Assembly: GCF_002954725.1 (NCBI RefSeq)
Contig: NZ_MSCQ01000002.1
Span: 634,656-698,655, forward strand
DNA: 64,000 nt
Source of the DNA: Photobacterium phosphoreum
GTDB taxonomy: Bacteria; Pseudomonadota; Gammaproteobacteria; Enterobacterales; Vibrionaceae
Direction: 5' to 3'
Shown: positions 28,705 through 37,339 of the stretch, in pieces
Layout: the number at the start of each line of letters is the position of its first letter
Numbering within the stretch: position 1 is the stretch's first letter
Translations under genes and position numbers: made by a program
Notes under the pieces: model-generated
Told to the model about the DNA's origin: nothing
The model's database searches: none
What the model saw: only the letters and a program-made list of their open reading frames with translations

Positions 28705-29028
28705 ATGAATCTCACTCAAGCAGTTCTGACAGTACCCTCACATATGGTACCTGGCGGCATGCCACGGCCTGATCTCAAACAACTGGGGTTCAGTGATTTT
28801 GAGCGTTGTTCGATCGTCGATACAACAATGTTAACTCGCTTTGAATTCTCACGCCCCACTAAGCATGCAACTGAAGCACAATTTGACGAAGCTATTGAAC
28901 AATTTATTTGGTTATTTGCTAAAGGCACGCCCTATGTTATCGATAAGGCATTTGCTGACAATACGCCTGATAGCCACCATCGTTACTATTACACCAATAA
29001 TAAACGTATCTGCGAAGCGATCAGCTAA
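28705..29028 (+). CDS. Conserved-looking hypothetical protein
   Basis: 107 residues from ATG at 28705, preceded by AAGGAAG at the right distance; a frame from 28675 adds ten residues without a ribosome site. The protein is soluble, with a proline-rich start (VPGGMPRPDLKQLGF) and a helical middle (TEAQFDEAIEQFIWLFAKG). No known family is recognised. It is convergent with the next gene. Confidence 0.65.
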   Translation: MNLTQAVLTVPSHMVPGGMPRPDLKQLGFSDFERCSIVDTTMLTRFEFSRPTKHATEAQFDEAIEQFIWLFAKGTPYVIDKAFADNTPDSHHRYYYTNNKRICEAIS

Positions 29029-29042
29029 CTTATTGCTCTTTG

Positions 29043-29093
29043 ATGGCCAATCTATAACATTTATTCTAGATTTTCTGTAACCAGATTGGCCAT
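29043..29093. terminator. Long inverted repeat between convergent genes
   Basis: ATGGCCAATCT (29043-29053) and AGATTGGCCAT (29083-29093) are exact inverted copies around a 29-base AT-rich spacer that itself can pair (TCTAGA). It lies between converging genes and probably ends both transcripts, although no long T run follows. Confidence 0.5.
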
Positions 29094-29114
29094 AGATAGA
29101 TAACACACGTCGTT

Positions 29115-29453
29115 TTATAATTTTGCTAATGTGCCACGATCACACTGCATTCGTAACCAGTCACCATCATCTTTCAATAATAATAATGTTCCATCAATAT
29201 TGACCGATTTTTCAGTAAGATGATTAAGTTGATGCTCATTATTGCGAAATACTCGCTTTAAATTCATGCCTAACAACGTGTTTAGATAATGCTGTAATGC
29301 CGCATCTTTTTTAAAGACTACCGTGGTGTTATTCGCTAATTGAAAATGTATTTGTTCAATATCAGTAACAACTACTTGTTGCTGGGCTAGCTCAGTGGCC
29401 AGATTAAGGTCATTAATGCAGTTTGTTGTAATAGTGATTATCGCATTACTCAT
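29115..29453 (-). CDS. Hypothetical protein
   Basis: 112 residues from ATG at 29453, chosen over the ATG two codons earlier because AGGA lies six bases before it. It is a soluble protein with alternating strand and helix pattern (IITITTNCINDLNLATELAQQ). It is not a recognised family. Confidence 0.55.
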   Translation of the reverse strand: MSNAIITITTNCINDLNLATELAQQQVVVTDIEQIHFQLANNTTVVFKKDAALQHYLNTLLGMNLKRVFRNNEHQLNHLTEKSVNIDGTLLLLKDDGDWLRMQCDRGTLAKL

Positions 29454-29687
29454 CGTCATTCCTATCTAAATAACTGTATCGTGTAATCTAAACTACACCT
29501 ACCATCGCTGAAATAACATAAGATCATTTTTATATTGCAACAACTTAGCATTACAGCTTATCCATCGACTACGCTATGTCGTCAAAAAGCCACAAGAACA
29601 TCATAAAACTGTCATCATTATTTCCTACTCTAACAACCATTGCACCACAATGATAAATATAACAATGAACCAATTAAGGAATTACAC

Positions 29688-30407
29688 GTGTCATTTACTC
29701 CCCGAACAACAGAAAATATCAAACCAATAATGCCAACTTACCTTGCTATCTTTGATTTAGATGAAACCTTGATTGCTGCTGACTCAGCAAGCCTGTGGAA
29801 TAAATTTATTGTCGCTAAAGGATTAGCTCCGCTTTCATTATTAACCCAAGAACACGCCATGATGACAGCCTATAGCAAAGGCACACTCGATATGGACAGT
29901 TATATGACAGCGACACTTGCTCCCCTCAAAGGTAAAAGTCACCACCAAATCCAACCTCTTATTGATGAATTTATTACCGATATTATTACTCCAGCAATAT
30001 ACCAACAAGCGCTTGAACGCATTGAATGGCACCGCAAACGGGGTGATCATATTTTAATTATCTCTGCGACAGGCGAGCATCTTGTCAAACCGATTGCTGC
30101 GGTTCTTGGGGTCAAGGATGTTATTGCGATTCATGTAGAGCAACACAATGGGATCTATACCGGAGCAACAACGGGTATTCTGAGTTTTAAAGAAGGTAAA
30201 GTTGAACGTTTAAAAATATGGCTGCAACAACAAAATCATAATTATAAAGGCAGTTATGGCTACAGTGACTCCATAAACGATTTACCACTGCTTAACCTGG
30301 TTAATAAACCGTTTGCCGTTAACCCCGATCCGACACTAGCGATGCATGCCCAAATGAAAGAGTGGACGATCATGAATTGGCGTCATGACAATAATATTCT
30401 ACGCTAA
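29688..30407 (+). CDS. HAD-IB family phosphatase, SerB-like
   Basis: 239 residues from GTG at 29688, selected because AAGGA lies seven bases upstream; the ATG at 29640 has no ribosome site. Motif I is FDLDETLIAADS (DxD), motif II ISATGEH, motif III the lysine in KEGKVERL, and motif IV YGYSDSINDLPLL. The HAD-IB subfamily includes phosphoserine phosphatase and CDP- or lipid-linked phosphatases. The substrate is not determined. It is a single gene in the cytoplasm with no signal peptide. Confidence 0.85.
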   Translation: MSFTPRTTENIKPIMPTYLAIFDLDETLIAADSASLWNKFIVAKGLAPLSLLTQEHAMMTAYSKGTLDMDSYMTATLAPLKGKSHHQIQPLIDEFITDIITPAIYQQALERIEWHRKRGDHILIISATGEHLVKPIAAVLGVKDVIAIHVEQHNGIYTGATTGILSFKEGKVERLKIWLQQQNHNYKGSYGYSDSINDLPLLNLVNKPFAVNPDPTLAMHAQMKEWTIMNWRHDNNILR

Positions 30408-30802
30408 CGATTAATCCTCCCTCCCTCACAGCATATCCCTCCATTTTATGTAGCATTAACGCTATAACAGGATCTCAATAATGAGAGCATGTTAACAAAC
30501 GATAAATAAATCCTGTGACTATGCTTGATAATACATTTTCAGTACCCATTTACAGATAGTAACAAACTAAATGAAATATCTTGTAGCAAACTATAGATGT
30601 AGTACAACGAACGTAATACAGTATTCGCGCATTCTATTTCGATTTACAAATTACAATGGTGCGTTCATCGCCAGTTCAATATATTTATGTGAATAATGTA
30701 ATTTGTGAGCAATCTTATTTAGCAAGGTTGGTGTAGATAATCTCTTACCAGCCAAGCAACGGTACACCCTACCAATGACAGGGTATTGAGAAGGTAATAA
30801 TC
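30408..30802. other. Intergenic region before the DUF2076 gene
   Basis: 395 bp without a gene. A short hairpin ACCCT/AGGGT (about 30766-30784) sits just before the AGAAGG ribosome site of the next gene. No other feature was recognised. Confidence 0.4.
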
Positions 30803-31570
30803 ATGACTCCACAAGAAAAAGAACTGATTCAAAGCGTTGCTGCTAAGCTCCAGAAAAGCCCTGAAAGCAAAAAAGATGCGGACGCAGAACAACTTATTAA
30901 CACTGAAATTGGCGCACAGCCAGATGCTATCTACAAACTAACACAAGCAGTACTTGTGCAAGAGATGGCACTGAAGCAACTAAAAGAAAAGAACGATTAC
31001 TTAGAGAAAAACGCTGAGTATTACAAAGAAGAATCAAACCGTGGTCCAATGAGCCGTATGTTTGGTGGCTCTCGTCAAGCGCCACCTCAACAGCCACAAC
31101 CACCCGCTCACCAGCCAAGTGCTTTTGGTGGCTTCATGCAAACAGCAGCCGGTGTTGCAGCTGGTATGGTTGCAGGTAGTGTCATTAGCAATATGATCTT
31201 TGGTGATAAACCCGCAGAAATAGCGGCAGCAGATCCAGCAGCAGATGCAGCCCCAGCGGCTGATGCAACTGATGCGGCAACGGATACAACTGACACTGCA
31301 CAAGCAGATACTGCGGCTGATGCAACCACTGATCCACAAGCTGATAATGAAAGCTTCCTTAATGATGACTCAAACAGCTTTGCATCTGACTACACGGGTG
31401 GTTTCGGTGATGCTGGTTTTGGTGACGATAACGGCGGCTTTGGTGATTCAGGTTTCGGTGGCGATGATAGTGGCTTTGGCGGCGATGATACATTCGCTAA
31501 CAATAGCGGTTTTGGTGATACCGATGGCGGCTTTGGCGGCGATTTCGGTGGTGACGACGAAGATTTCTAA
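30803..31570 (+). CDS. DUF2076 family protein with Gly/Phe/Asp-rich tail
   Basis: 255 residues. The N-terminal DUF2076 region (about 1-130) starts MTPQEKELIQSVAAKL and contains a coiled-coil-like segment (residues 45-75), a proline/glutamine stretch, and a hydrophobic glycine-rich helix (TAAGVAAGMVAGSVISNMIFG, about 113-133, given here in description only). After it comes an Ala/Asp-rich stretch and a tail of repeated GFGGDD-type units that should be disordered. The function is unknown. A strong terminator follows. Confidence 0.85.
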   Translation: MTPQEKELIQSVAAKLQKSPESKKDADAEQLINTEIGAQPDAIYKLTQAVLVQEMALKQLKEKNDYLEKNAEYYKEESNRGPMSRMFGGSRQAPPQQPQPPAHQPSAFGGFMQTAAGVAAGMVAGSVISNMIFGDKPAEIAAADPAADAAPAADATDAATDTTDTAQADTAADATTDPQADNESFLNDDSNSFASDYTGGFGDAGFGDDNGGFGDSGFGGDDSGFGGDDTFANNSGFGDTDGGFGGDFGGDDEDF

Positions 31571-31589
31571 AAGAATTATTGTCCATCAA

Positions 31590-31620
31590 TCAAAAAAGAG
31601 CGCTTATGCGCTCTTTTTTA
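31590..31620. terminator. Terminator of the DUF2076 gene
   Basis: AAAAAAGAGCGC pairs with GCGCTCTTTTTT around the loop TTAT. Confidence 0.92.
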
Positions 31621-31649
31621 TATTACGAGATACACAGATACTTAAACGC

Positions 31650-32408
31650 TTACGCGGGATTTGAAATTTCAGTTGCTTTTGATTTATCCATTAAAGCCCG
31701 ATAAGCCGTCGCTTCAATTGCTGCAATAATAAATGGGATAGCAATAACAATAACGCCCCAGATAAAAATATAAATAAACTTCAATCCCATCGCTAAATTA
31801 GGATTAGCAAACAATAAAAATATTGGCAATCCAATAAATAGCATATAAAAAGCAACGGGTAGTAAACCGGCAATCACAAATGCATATAATTTTTTATCTT
31901 TGGTTATTGCCCATGCATCTTTAAATGACGCTTCTTTTCCTGAGGCAATGGCAGGTAAAACAAAAGATAAACGTGAAAATATCACCCACCCAACGACACT
32001 TAATACCAGCATCACACTATAGACCAAGCCATTCGTCGCTATTTTATAATCAGCTTCAATTAAAAGAAAAATAGCCTGTAACAAAACAAATAACACCAAC
32101 AAATAGCCACTATAACGACGTTGCTGAGAGTCAAATTTAAGCCATTGCCATGGTGCATCTACGGTGTCATCGGTATCATGTTTATCTAATATTTGTTGCG
32201 TTCGTAAACAAATCATCGAAGAGGTCAAAAAGATCGCTATATTAAAGATAACAACCAATATCTCACTATATAGCTCATAACCCGCTACCGACACTTTCAT
32301 TGAGCGTAAGCAATACGTTACTAGGAAAGGAATCAGTAAGGCTTTCAATAACCTTTTTTTATTATGTAAAACCGTCGATACAGACTGGCTTAACGTTTCT
32401 AGAATCAT
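31650..32408 (-). CDS. Polytopic inner-membrane protein of unknown function
   Basis: 252 residues with six hydrophobic helices (about 22-42, 45-65, 100-122, 128-150, 172-200 and 205-235). A conserved-looking loop, ASGKEASFKDAWAITKDKK, lies between helices 4 and 5; this FxxAWxxTK pattern is seen in membrane proteins of the glycerophosphoryl-phosphodiesterase membrane-domain or YciC kind, but I cannot fix the family. It lies just downstream of an RlpA-like gene on the same strand, with a 59-bp gap. Confidence 0.65.
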   Translation of the reverse strand: MILETLSQSVSTVLHNKKRLLKALLIPFLVTYCLRSMKVSVAGYELYSEILVVIFNIAIFLTSSMICLRTQQILDKHDTDDTVDAPWQWLKFDSQQRRYSGYLLVLFVLLQAIFLLIEADYKIATNGLVYSVMLVLSVVGWVIFSRLSFVLPAIASGKEASFKDAWAITKDKKLYAFVIAGLLPVAFYMLFIGLPIFLLFANPNLAMGLKFIYIFIWGVIVIAIPFIIAAIEATAYRALMDKSKATEISNPA

Positions 32409-32467
32409 AACCTTACTCCCTTATTAACCTAACAATACTGACTATTGCTACGTTAACTTCCTTGTTC

Positions 32468-32932
32468 TTATTTTAAAATTTCCACTGTTACGTTTAATAC
32501 TCCTGAACGAGTATTACCAATAGCTCGAAATGCTGACTTTGATAAATCGATCATACGCCCACGAATAAATGGCCCACGATCATTAACCGTAACGATCACA
32601 CTTTTATTATTGCTTACGTTGGTAACTTTCACCTTTGTACCAAATGGCAATGTGCGATGTGCTGCCGTTAATTTACCTTGGTCAAAAATTTGTCCATTGG
32701 CTGTTTTACGTCCCTGAAACATATTGGCGTAAAAAGACGCTTTACCGTAGATCACTTTATTATTTTTGATCTCTGGATTGTCTTTTTTATACGCACTCGG
32801 TTCGATGATTAATACTGGACGTTTAGTTTCGACAGTTGGTTGATTATGGTGTTGATCAGAAGTCGTACACCCTGATGTAATGATAAGGGCTAATGCACCT
32901 ACCCCCCAATACCACATAACAGACCCATTCAT
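32468..32932 (-). CDS. RlpA-like septal-ring lipoprotein
   Basis: 154 residues. The lipobox ITSGC makes a cysteine at about residue 22 the acylated N-terminus. A double-psi beta-barrel domain (about 60-152) carries the RlpA signatures GKASFYANMFQGRKTANGQ, AAHRTLPFGTKVKVTN and VNDRGPF. RlpA proteins are lytic transglycosylases acting on peptide-free (naked) glycan. This copy lacks the SPOR domain found in full-length RlpA, so it is probably a short paralogue. Confidence 0.85.
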   Translation of the reverse strand: MNGSVMWYWGVGALALIITSGCTTSDQHHNQPTVETKRPVLIIEPSAYKKDNPEIKNNKVIYGKASFYANMFQGRKTANGQIFDQGKLTAAHRTLPFGTKVKVTNVSNNKSVIVTVNDRGPFIRGRMIDLSKSAFRAIGNTRSGVLNVTVEILK

Positions 32933-33065
32933 ACTATCACCCTCCCGCTAATCAAGCTTATTCAATCAATCACTTATAAACCAAGGAAAACGAACACTTG
33001 GTTGTTAAATTCTATCACTAAATGTTACTTAAAACCGAACAAGATCATATTTGTATGTTTTTTAA

Positions 33066-33330
33066 AGAAAAAAAACCGACATCATAATAATGTCGGCTAC
33101 AAAAGAGAATAATAAAACATACTGTATACACCCATCTTTATTTTTACTTCCAATGTAAAAATAAATAATGACAATATAATTAAAGCAAATTACATACCAA
33201 GATTTGGGAACTTAAAATAATCTGGCCGCGTTAGCATCAATACCACTTACCGCCACCAACTGCAGTTCCCTATTCTGTTCTAAAATAGGGACTCAAATAA
33301 TTGCATCGCAATATACATAGCAAAATGCAT
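33066..33330 (-). ncRNA. Candidate small RNA or decayed element with its own terminator
   Basis: The 481-bp gap 32933-33413 has no gene, but on the minus strand a perfect terminator (CCGACAT/ATGTCGG at 33076-33096, then nine T) ends a segment that no annotated gene enters. Upstream of it lies a strong hairpin (TCCCTATTCT with AAAATAGGGA, about 33264-33290) and a GC-richer stretch at 33220-33270. A 25-codon open stretch ending ARLF then stop is also visible, so a degraded gene is an alternative. No promoter was identified with confidence. Confidence 0.35.
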
Positions 33331-33446
33331 CACTGACTTCGGTGTATTGTTGATGTCATGTAAGAATTAATTACTTAAAATTACACTAGTCGCCCACTAA
33401 AAAGACCTTTAGAATGCGCGTTTTCAGTCAGTATAGAAAAGCACCC

Positions 33447-33800
33447 ATGTTCAAATTATTAACCTCAATGCCACCACAACTCGCACTCGCTATTGCGATT
33501 ATTTTTGAAGTCATTGCAACATCGTTTATTCCCAAAGCTGAACAATTTACCAAATTAGTACCGAGTGTGATTATTATTACGGGTTATGCGATTGCCTTCT
33601 TTTTATTATCAGTTACAGTCAAAACCATGCCAGTAGGTATTGTGTATGCCATTTGGAGTGGTTCAGGTATTGTGCTGGTTGCAACCATTAGCTACTTTGC
33701 CTACGGACAACGTTTAGACTTACCAGCCATTGTAGGTATCGGACTGATTATTGCTGGCGTATTAGTGGTTAACCTTTTATCGAATACCGTTTCACACTAA
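33447..33800 (+). CDS. Small multidrug resistance (SMR) transporter
   Basis: Four transmembrane helices with SMR signatures: the proton/substrate-coupling Glu in AIIFEVIATS, GYAIAFFLLS, and VYAIWSGSGIV. SMR pumps work as antiparallel dimers exchanging protons for quaternary ammonium or guanidinium compounds. The start is uncertain: ATG 33414, 33447 and 33468 are in frame without good ribosome sites; 33468 would place the Glu exactly at position 14 as in EmrE. The 3-prime end runs directly into a foreign gene fragment. Confidence 0.85.
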   Translation: MFKLLTSMPPQLALAIAIIFEVIATSFIPKAEQFTKLVPSVIIITGYAIAFFLLSVTVKTMPVGIVYAIWSGSGIVLVATISYFAYGQRLDLPAIVGIGLIIAGVLVVNLLSNTVSH

Positions 33801-34069
33801 ACAGCAATGAATCGGGAACAGATCATGGTTGGGGTGGACATCAACTGGTGATGGGAGGCGCGGTTCAAGGTGGGCAAGCTTATGGGCAGTGGCCAAATCT
33901 TACACCTGGCAGTGAAGATGATTATAACCACGGTCGTATTATTCCAAGTATGGCAGCTGATCAGGTCAATGCTTCTTTATGTCGTTGGTTTGGGCTTAAT
34001 GACCAGCAAGTATTAACCCTATTTCCACATTTAACCCAATTTAACTCACCGTACGTCCCTTTCATTTAA
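33791..34069 (+). pseudogene. C-terminal remnant of a DUF1501 family gene
   Basis: About 92 codons without a start. The reading frame contains ESGTDHGWGGHQLVMGGAV, GGQAYGQWPNL, and GRIIPSMAADQ, which match the C-terminal part of DUF1501 (sulfatase-like, secreted) proteins. The frame overlaps the SMR stop codon, so a deletion joined the two. Only the last fifth of a normal gene is left. No function is expected. Confidence 0.8.
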
Positions 34070-34078
34070 GTAACCACC

Positions 34079-34107
34079 GCAGGAGAAGTGACGCTTCTCC
34101 TGCGTAT
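34079..34107. terminator. Strong hairpin terminator between convergent genes
   Basis: CGCAGGAGAAG pairs with CTTCTCCTGCG around TGACG, followed by a weak T-rich run. Confidence 0.75.
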
Positions 34108-34123
34108 ATTTACCACGTTATTA

Positions 34124-34750
34124 TCAAAAAAGATGACTCACGAAAGCAGTAGCATTATGCAACCAATGGTAACCAAACGGTGTAAATATCATTATAAACA
34201 CAGTGATATTAGCAATAATCATTAACCATAAAATCGCTTTAAACGGCTGTTTCTGGGATTTATGGCGTAATATTTTCTGGGCCCATAAAGCCCCCGGCCA
34301 ACCACCAGCCAACGCCAATAAATGTAAGCTCGCTTCTTTGGTTCGCCATCCGTCTTTTTGAGCTGCACGTTTATCATGTGCATACACAGCAAATGTCACA
34401 ATACTCAAACAAATATAGCCAATTAAGACCCAATATGGACAGCGAGCTAACCACACCCACCCTGCCACTAATGCCAAAAATAACACACTGAATCCTTGGG
34501 CTTTACTCATTGACGCAGTATATTTATCCATACCTGAATGCGGTTTAACGAAGATAATCGATTTAGCCGATTTTTTACCTTTACTATCAGTACTAAGCTC
34601 ATAATAAACACCTTCATTAATACGCGGTCGACTTTGACGATCCACTAAAGCGCTAATATGAAAAAAGACATTATCACCACCACGCTGAGGTTGAATAAAC
34701 CCAAAGCCTTTTTGATGATTCCATTGCACAATCGTGCCTTTATTATTCAT
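34124..34750 (-). CDS. Cold-shock domain protein fused to DUF1294 membrane domain
   Basis: 208 residues. An N-terminal cold-shock domain (about 3-68) has the RNA-binding motifs KGFGFI and VFFHISAL. A DUF1294 membrane region follows (helices at about 83-103, 108-124 and 175-195) with YAHDKRAAQKDGWRTKE and LALAGGWPGALWAQ, typical of the family. This domain pair recurs in gammaproteobacteria; its role is unknown but suggests an RNA-binding protein at the inner membrane. The long AT-rich leader could respond to cold. Confidence 0.88.
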   Translation of the reverse strand: MNNKGTIVQWNHQKGFGFIQPQRGGDNVFFHISALVDRQSRPRINEGVYYELSTDSKGKKSAKSIIFVKPHSGMDKYTASMSKAQGFSVLFLALVAGWVWLARCPYWVLIGYICLSIVTFAVYAHDKRAAQKDGWRTKEASLHLLALAGGWPGALWAQKILRHKSQKQPFKAILWLMIIANITVFIMIFTPFGYHWLHNATAFVSHLF

Positions 34751-35087
34751 TTTTTCCCTATGATTTTACGCTATAAAAAAACAGATTTTATTGGTTATAA
34801 AAAGCAGATAACATCATAATTTTTTTTGAATAGCTCTTATTCATAATAACCTGCTCTGTAATGGTCGTCATGACAACATTGCACCGTTATAAACAGTTTT
34901 TTGTAAGCAAGTTAATACTTTCATCATTAAAAATATCACACTTGTTGAGTGTAATTAAAGGAATGCATACAATAGCTAAGCATCTCACCTACCATCATCA
35001 CTGAATAATTGTCGTTAATAGCGGCTAATACTTATCTATATTTTCAGTTAATTTACTTATTGCACCCGTTTATCAATTAGGCTGACT
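34751..35087. other. Divergent intergenic region
   Basis: 337 bp between the cold-shock/DUF1294 gene and the ABC exporter gene. AT-rich; no operator, RNA or small gene was recognised. Confidence 0.4.
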
Positions 35088-36956
35088 ATGTTTAAACGCT
35101 TTGAAAACTTCACAGAAGCATTTCCTAAACAAGATCCTGAGCAACCGCCACAGGGTATTATCGCTTTTTGTCGCTACTATAGCCGCGGATTTGAAAAACC
35201 ATTAGTTATTATGGCGATTTTGAGTGCCACTGTCGCGATCCTCGAAGTCATGTTGTTCGGGTTTATGGGCAAACTGGTCGATTGGCTGACCGAAAGTGAT
35301 CCCCATACATTTCTCGCTCAAAATGGCACCAGCTTGTTTTGGTTGGGATTAGTCATTTTAATATTAATGCCGACACTGGTATTAATTTCATCATTGATAA
35401 CCCATCAATCGTTACTGGGTAACTACCCAATGTCGATTCGCTGGCTGGCACACCGCTATTTACTCAAACAAAGTGTGTCGTTTTATCAGGATGATTTTGC
35501 GGGTCGTATTGCGACTAAAGTGATGCAAACATCGCTTGCTGTACGTGAAACGGTAATGAAAACCGCCGATGTGTTTGTGTATGTTGCGGTCTACTTTACC
35601 TCATCACTGGTCATTTTAGCCCAAGCGGATTGGCTGTTAATGTTACCAATGCTGTTTTGGCTAGCGGCTTATGTGTGTATTCAACTTTATTTTGTACCCA
35701 AACTTAAACACATTGCGGCAGAGCAAGCAGACGCACGTTCAACCATGACAGGCTCAATTGTTGATAGCTACACCAATATTTCCACCGTTAAATTGTTTTC
35801 TCACGACCAACGTGAAACAGAATATGCCGAAAAAGGCATGAAAGGATTTTTACACACGGTTCATCAACAAATGCGGTTAGTGACAGGGTTTAACTTCTGT
35901 GTTCAATTAACTAACTATACCCTGCTGTTTGCGATCTCTGCGATCTCAATTTATTTATGGATGCACAGTGAGATTCAAGTCGGTGCTATTGCGATAGCTA
36001 TCAGCCTTGCGTTGCGTATCAATGGCATGTCAATGTGGATCATGTGGGAAGTTGGAGCATTATTTGAAAACATCGGTACTGTGGTTGACGGTATGAAAAC
36101 CTTATCAAAACCGATTGCGATTGAAGATGCCCCAGAAGCTAAACCGTTAGAAGTCACGCAAGGCGGTATCGAGTTTGATGATGTTAGCTTCCATTATGGC
36201 GAGAACAAAGGCGTTATTAGTCATCTGAACCTCAATATTAAACCCGGTGAAAAAGTCGGCTTAGTCGGTCGTTCTGGTGCAGGTAAATCAACCTTGGTGA
36301 ACTTGTTACTACGCTTTCATGACGTCGAAGGCGGTAAAATACGCATTGATGGTCAAGATATTAACGCCGTTACCCAAAACTCACTGCGTAGTAACATCGG
36401 TATGGTGACGCAAGATACCTCACTGCTCCACCGCTCTATTCGTGAAAATATTCTCTATGGTGCGCCAGATGCAGGTGAAGAAAGGCTGTTAGCAGCAACA
36501 CACCAAGCCCATGCGCATGAGTTTATTGAAACCCTAACCGATTCTTTTGGTAACGTTGGTTATGATGCCCAAGTGGGTGAACGTGGAGTTAAACTGTCAG
36601 GCGGTCAACGTCAGCGTATTGCTATTTCACGGGTTCTACTTAAAAACGCCCCAATACTGATCCTTGATGAAGCCACATCAGCGTTAGATTCTGAAGTTGA
36701 AGCAGCAATTCAAGAAAGCCTGAATAAATTGATGCAAGGCAAAACTGTAATCGCGATTGCGCACCGTTTATCGACTATTGCCGCGATGGATCGCTTGATT
36801 ATCCTTGATAAAGGTCAAATTATTGAGCAAGGCTCTCATGCCGAGTTACTGCAACAACGCGGTATTTATGCGCAATTATGGGCGCATCAGACAGGTGGGT
36901 TTATTGGCGAGCAGAATATTTCAGTGGCGGCTAATGATTTAAATCAGAATATATAG
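35088..36956 (+). CDS. ABC exporter half-transporter (membrane plus ATPase domains)
   Basis: 622 residues. A six-helix type IV exporter membrane domain occupies about 35-335 and the ATPase domain about 360-600. Walker A is GRSGAGKST (394-402), the signature is LSGGQRQR (from 503), Walker B is ILILDEATSALD (about 523-534) and the switch His is in AHRLS. It should act as a homodimer exporting a lipid or hydrophobic drug. The substrate is not predictable; the family groups with MsbA- and YheI-like exporters. It ends with a strong terminator, which also marks the left boundary of the accessory region. Confidence 0.92.
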   Translation: MFKRFENFTEAFPKQDPEQPPQGIIAFCRYYSRGFEKPLVIMAILSATVAILEVMLFGFMGKLVDWLTESDPHTFLAQNGTSLFWLGLVILILMPTLVLISSLITHQSLLGNYPMSIRWLAHRYLLKQSVSFYQDDFAGRIATKVMQTSLAVRETVMKTADVFVYVAVYFTSSLVILAQADWLLMLPMLFWLAAYVCIQLYFVPKLKHIAAEQADARSTMTGSIVDSYTNISTVKLFSHDQRETEYAEKGMKGFLHTVHQQMRLVTGFNFCVQLTNYTLLFAISAISIYLWMHSEIQVGAIAIAISLALRINGMSMWIMWEVGALFENIGTVVDGMKTLSKPIAIEDAPEAKPLEVTQGGIEFDDVSFHYGENKGVISHLNLNIKPGEKVGLVGRSGAGKSTLVNLLLRFHDVEGGKIRIDGQDINAVTQNSLRSNIGMVTQDTSLLHRSIRENILYGAPDAGEERLLAATHQAHAHEFIETLTDSFGNVGYDAQVGERGVKLSGGQRQRIAISRVLLKNAPILILDEATSALDSEVEAAIQESLNKLMQGKTVIAIAHRLSTIAAMDRLIILDKGQIIEQGSHAELLQQRGIYAQLWAHQTGGFIGEQNISVAANDLNQNI

Positions 36957-36971
36957 CTGTAGTGTCACTAT

Positions 36972-37003
36972 AACGAAGCCGCTTTTTTAGCGGCTTTTTT
37001 TTG
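36972..37003 (+). terminator. Terminator of the ABC exporter gene
   Basis: AAGCCGC pairs with GCGGCTT around TTTTTTA, followed by eight T. Confidence 0.9.
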
Positions 37004-37108
37004 AATGCTTTATGGTAATGATTTTTTTATTTTAGAATTGGAATTGAGAAAAATATGGGTGTTATATTTTTGCCTTTTTATCAAGCCTATCCGACTGTAG
37101 TTACTTTC

Positions 37109-37295
37109 CCGACAACACCTGCCTGTGTCCAAACTTTGTCATTCCCTACAGTGAATGCCCGCGAGGGCGATAGGGAATCTATTCACAGCGCGTTGTAGAG
37201 TTATTATTTTCGTTGGTGTCTGTAATGCTCAAACGTGTAGTGAATAGATCACGGGTAGGCCTCATTTCTCTATATTCAAAAACATATGGCTGTCC
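37109..37295 (-). mobile_element. Accessory-region repeat, copy A (reversed, one end lost)
   Basis: Matches the family in reverse: end GGACAGCCATAT at 37284-37295 (minus strand) and the core hairpin (TAGGGAATG / CATTCCCTA type) at 37140-37178. Homology stops near 37109 before the second terminal repeat. It lies just beyond the stop of the ABC-3C ATPase gene. The GTAG found before the hairpin in other copies reads AATAG here. Confidence 0.8.
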
Positions 37296-37339
37296 TATGT
37301 TTTTTGCCACTAAAAGACCACCTAACTGACAACCTTTCG

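Noticed and set aside
31034..31664. Several open frames on both strands over the DUF2076 gene
   Set aside because: They arise from the low-complexity Ala/Asp/Gly-rich composition of the real gene and have no ribosome sites.
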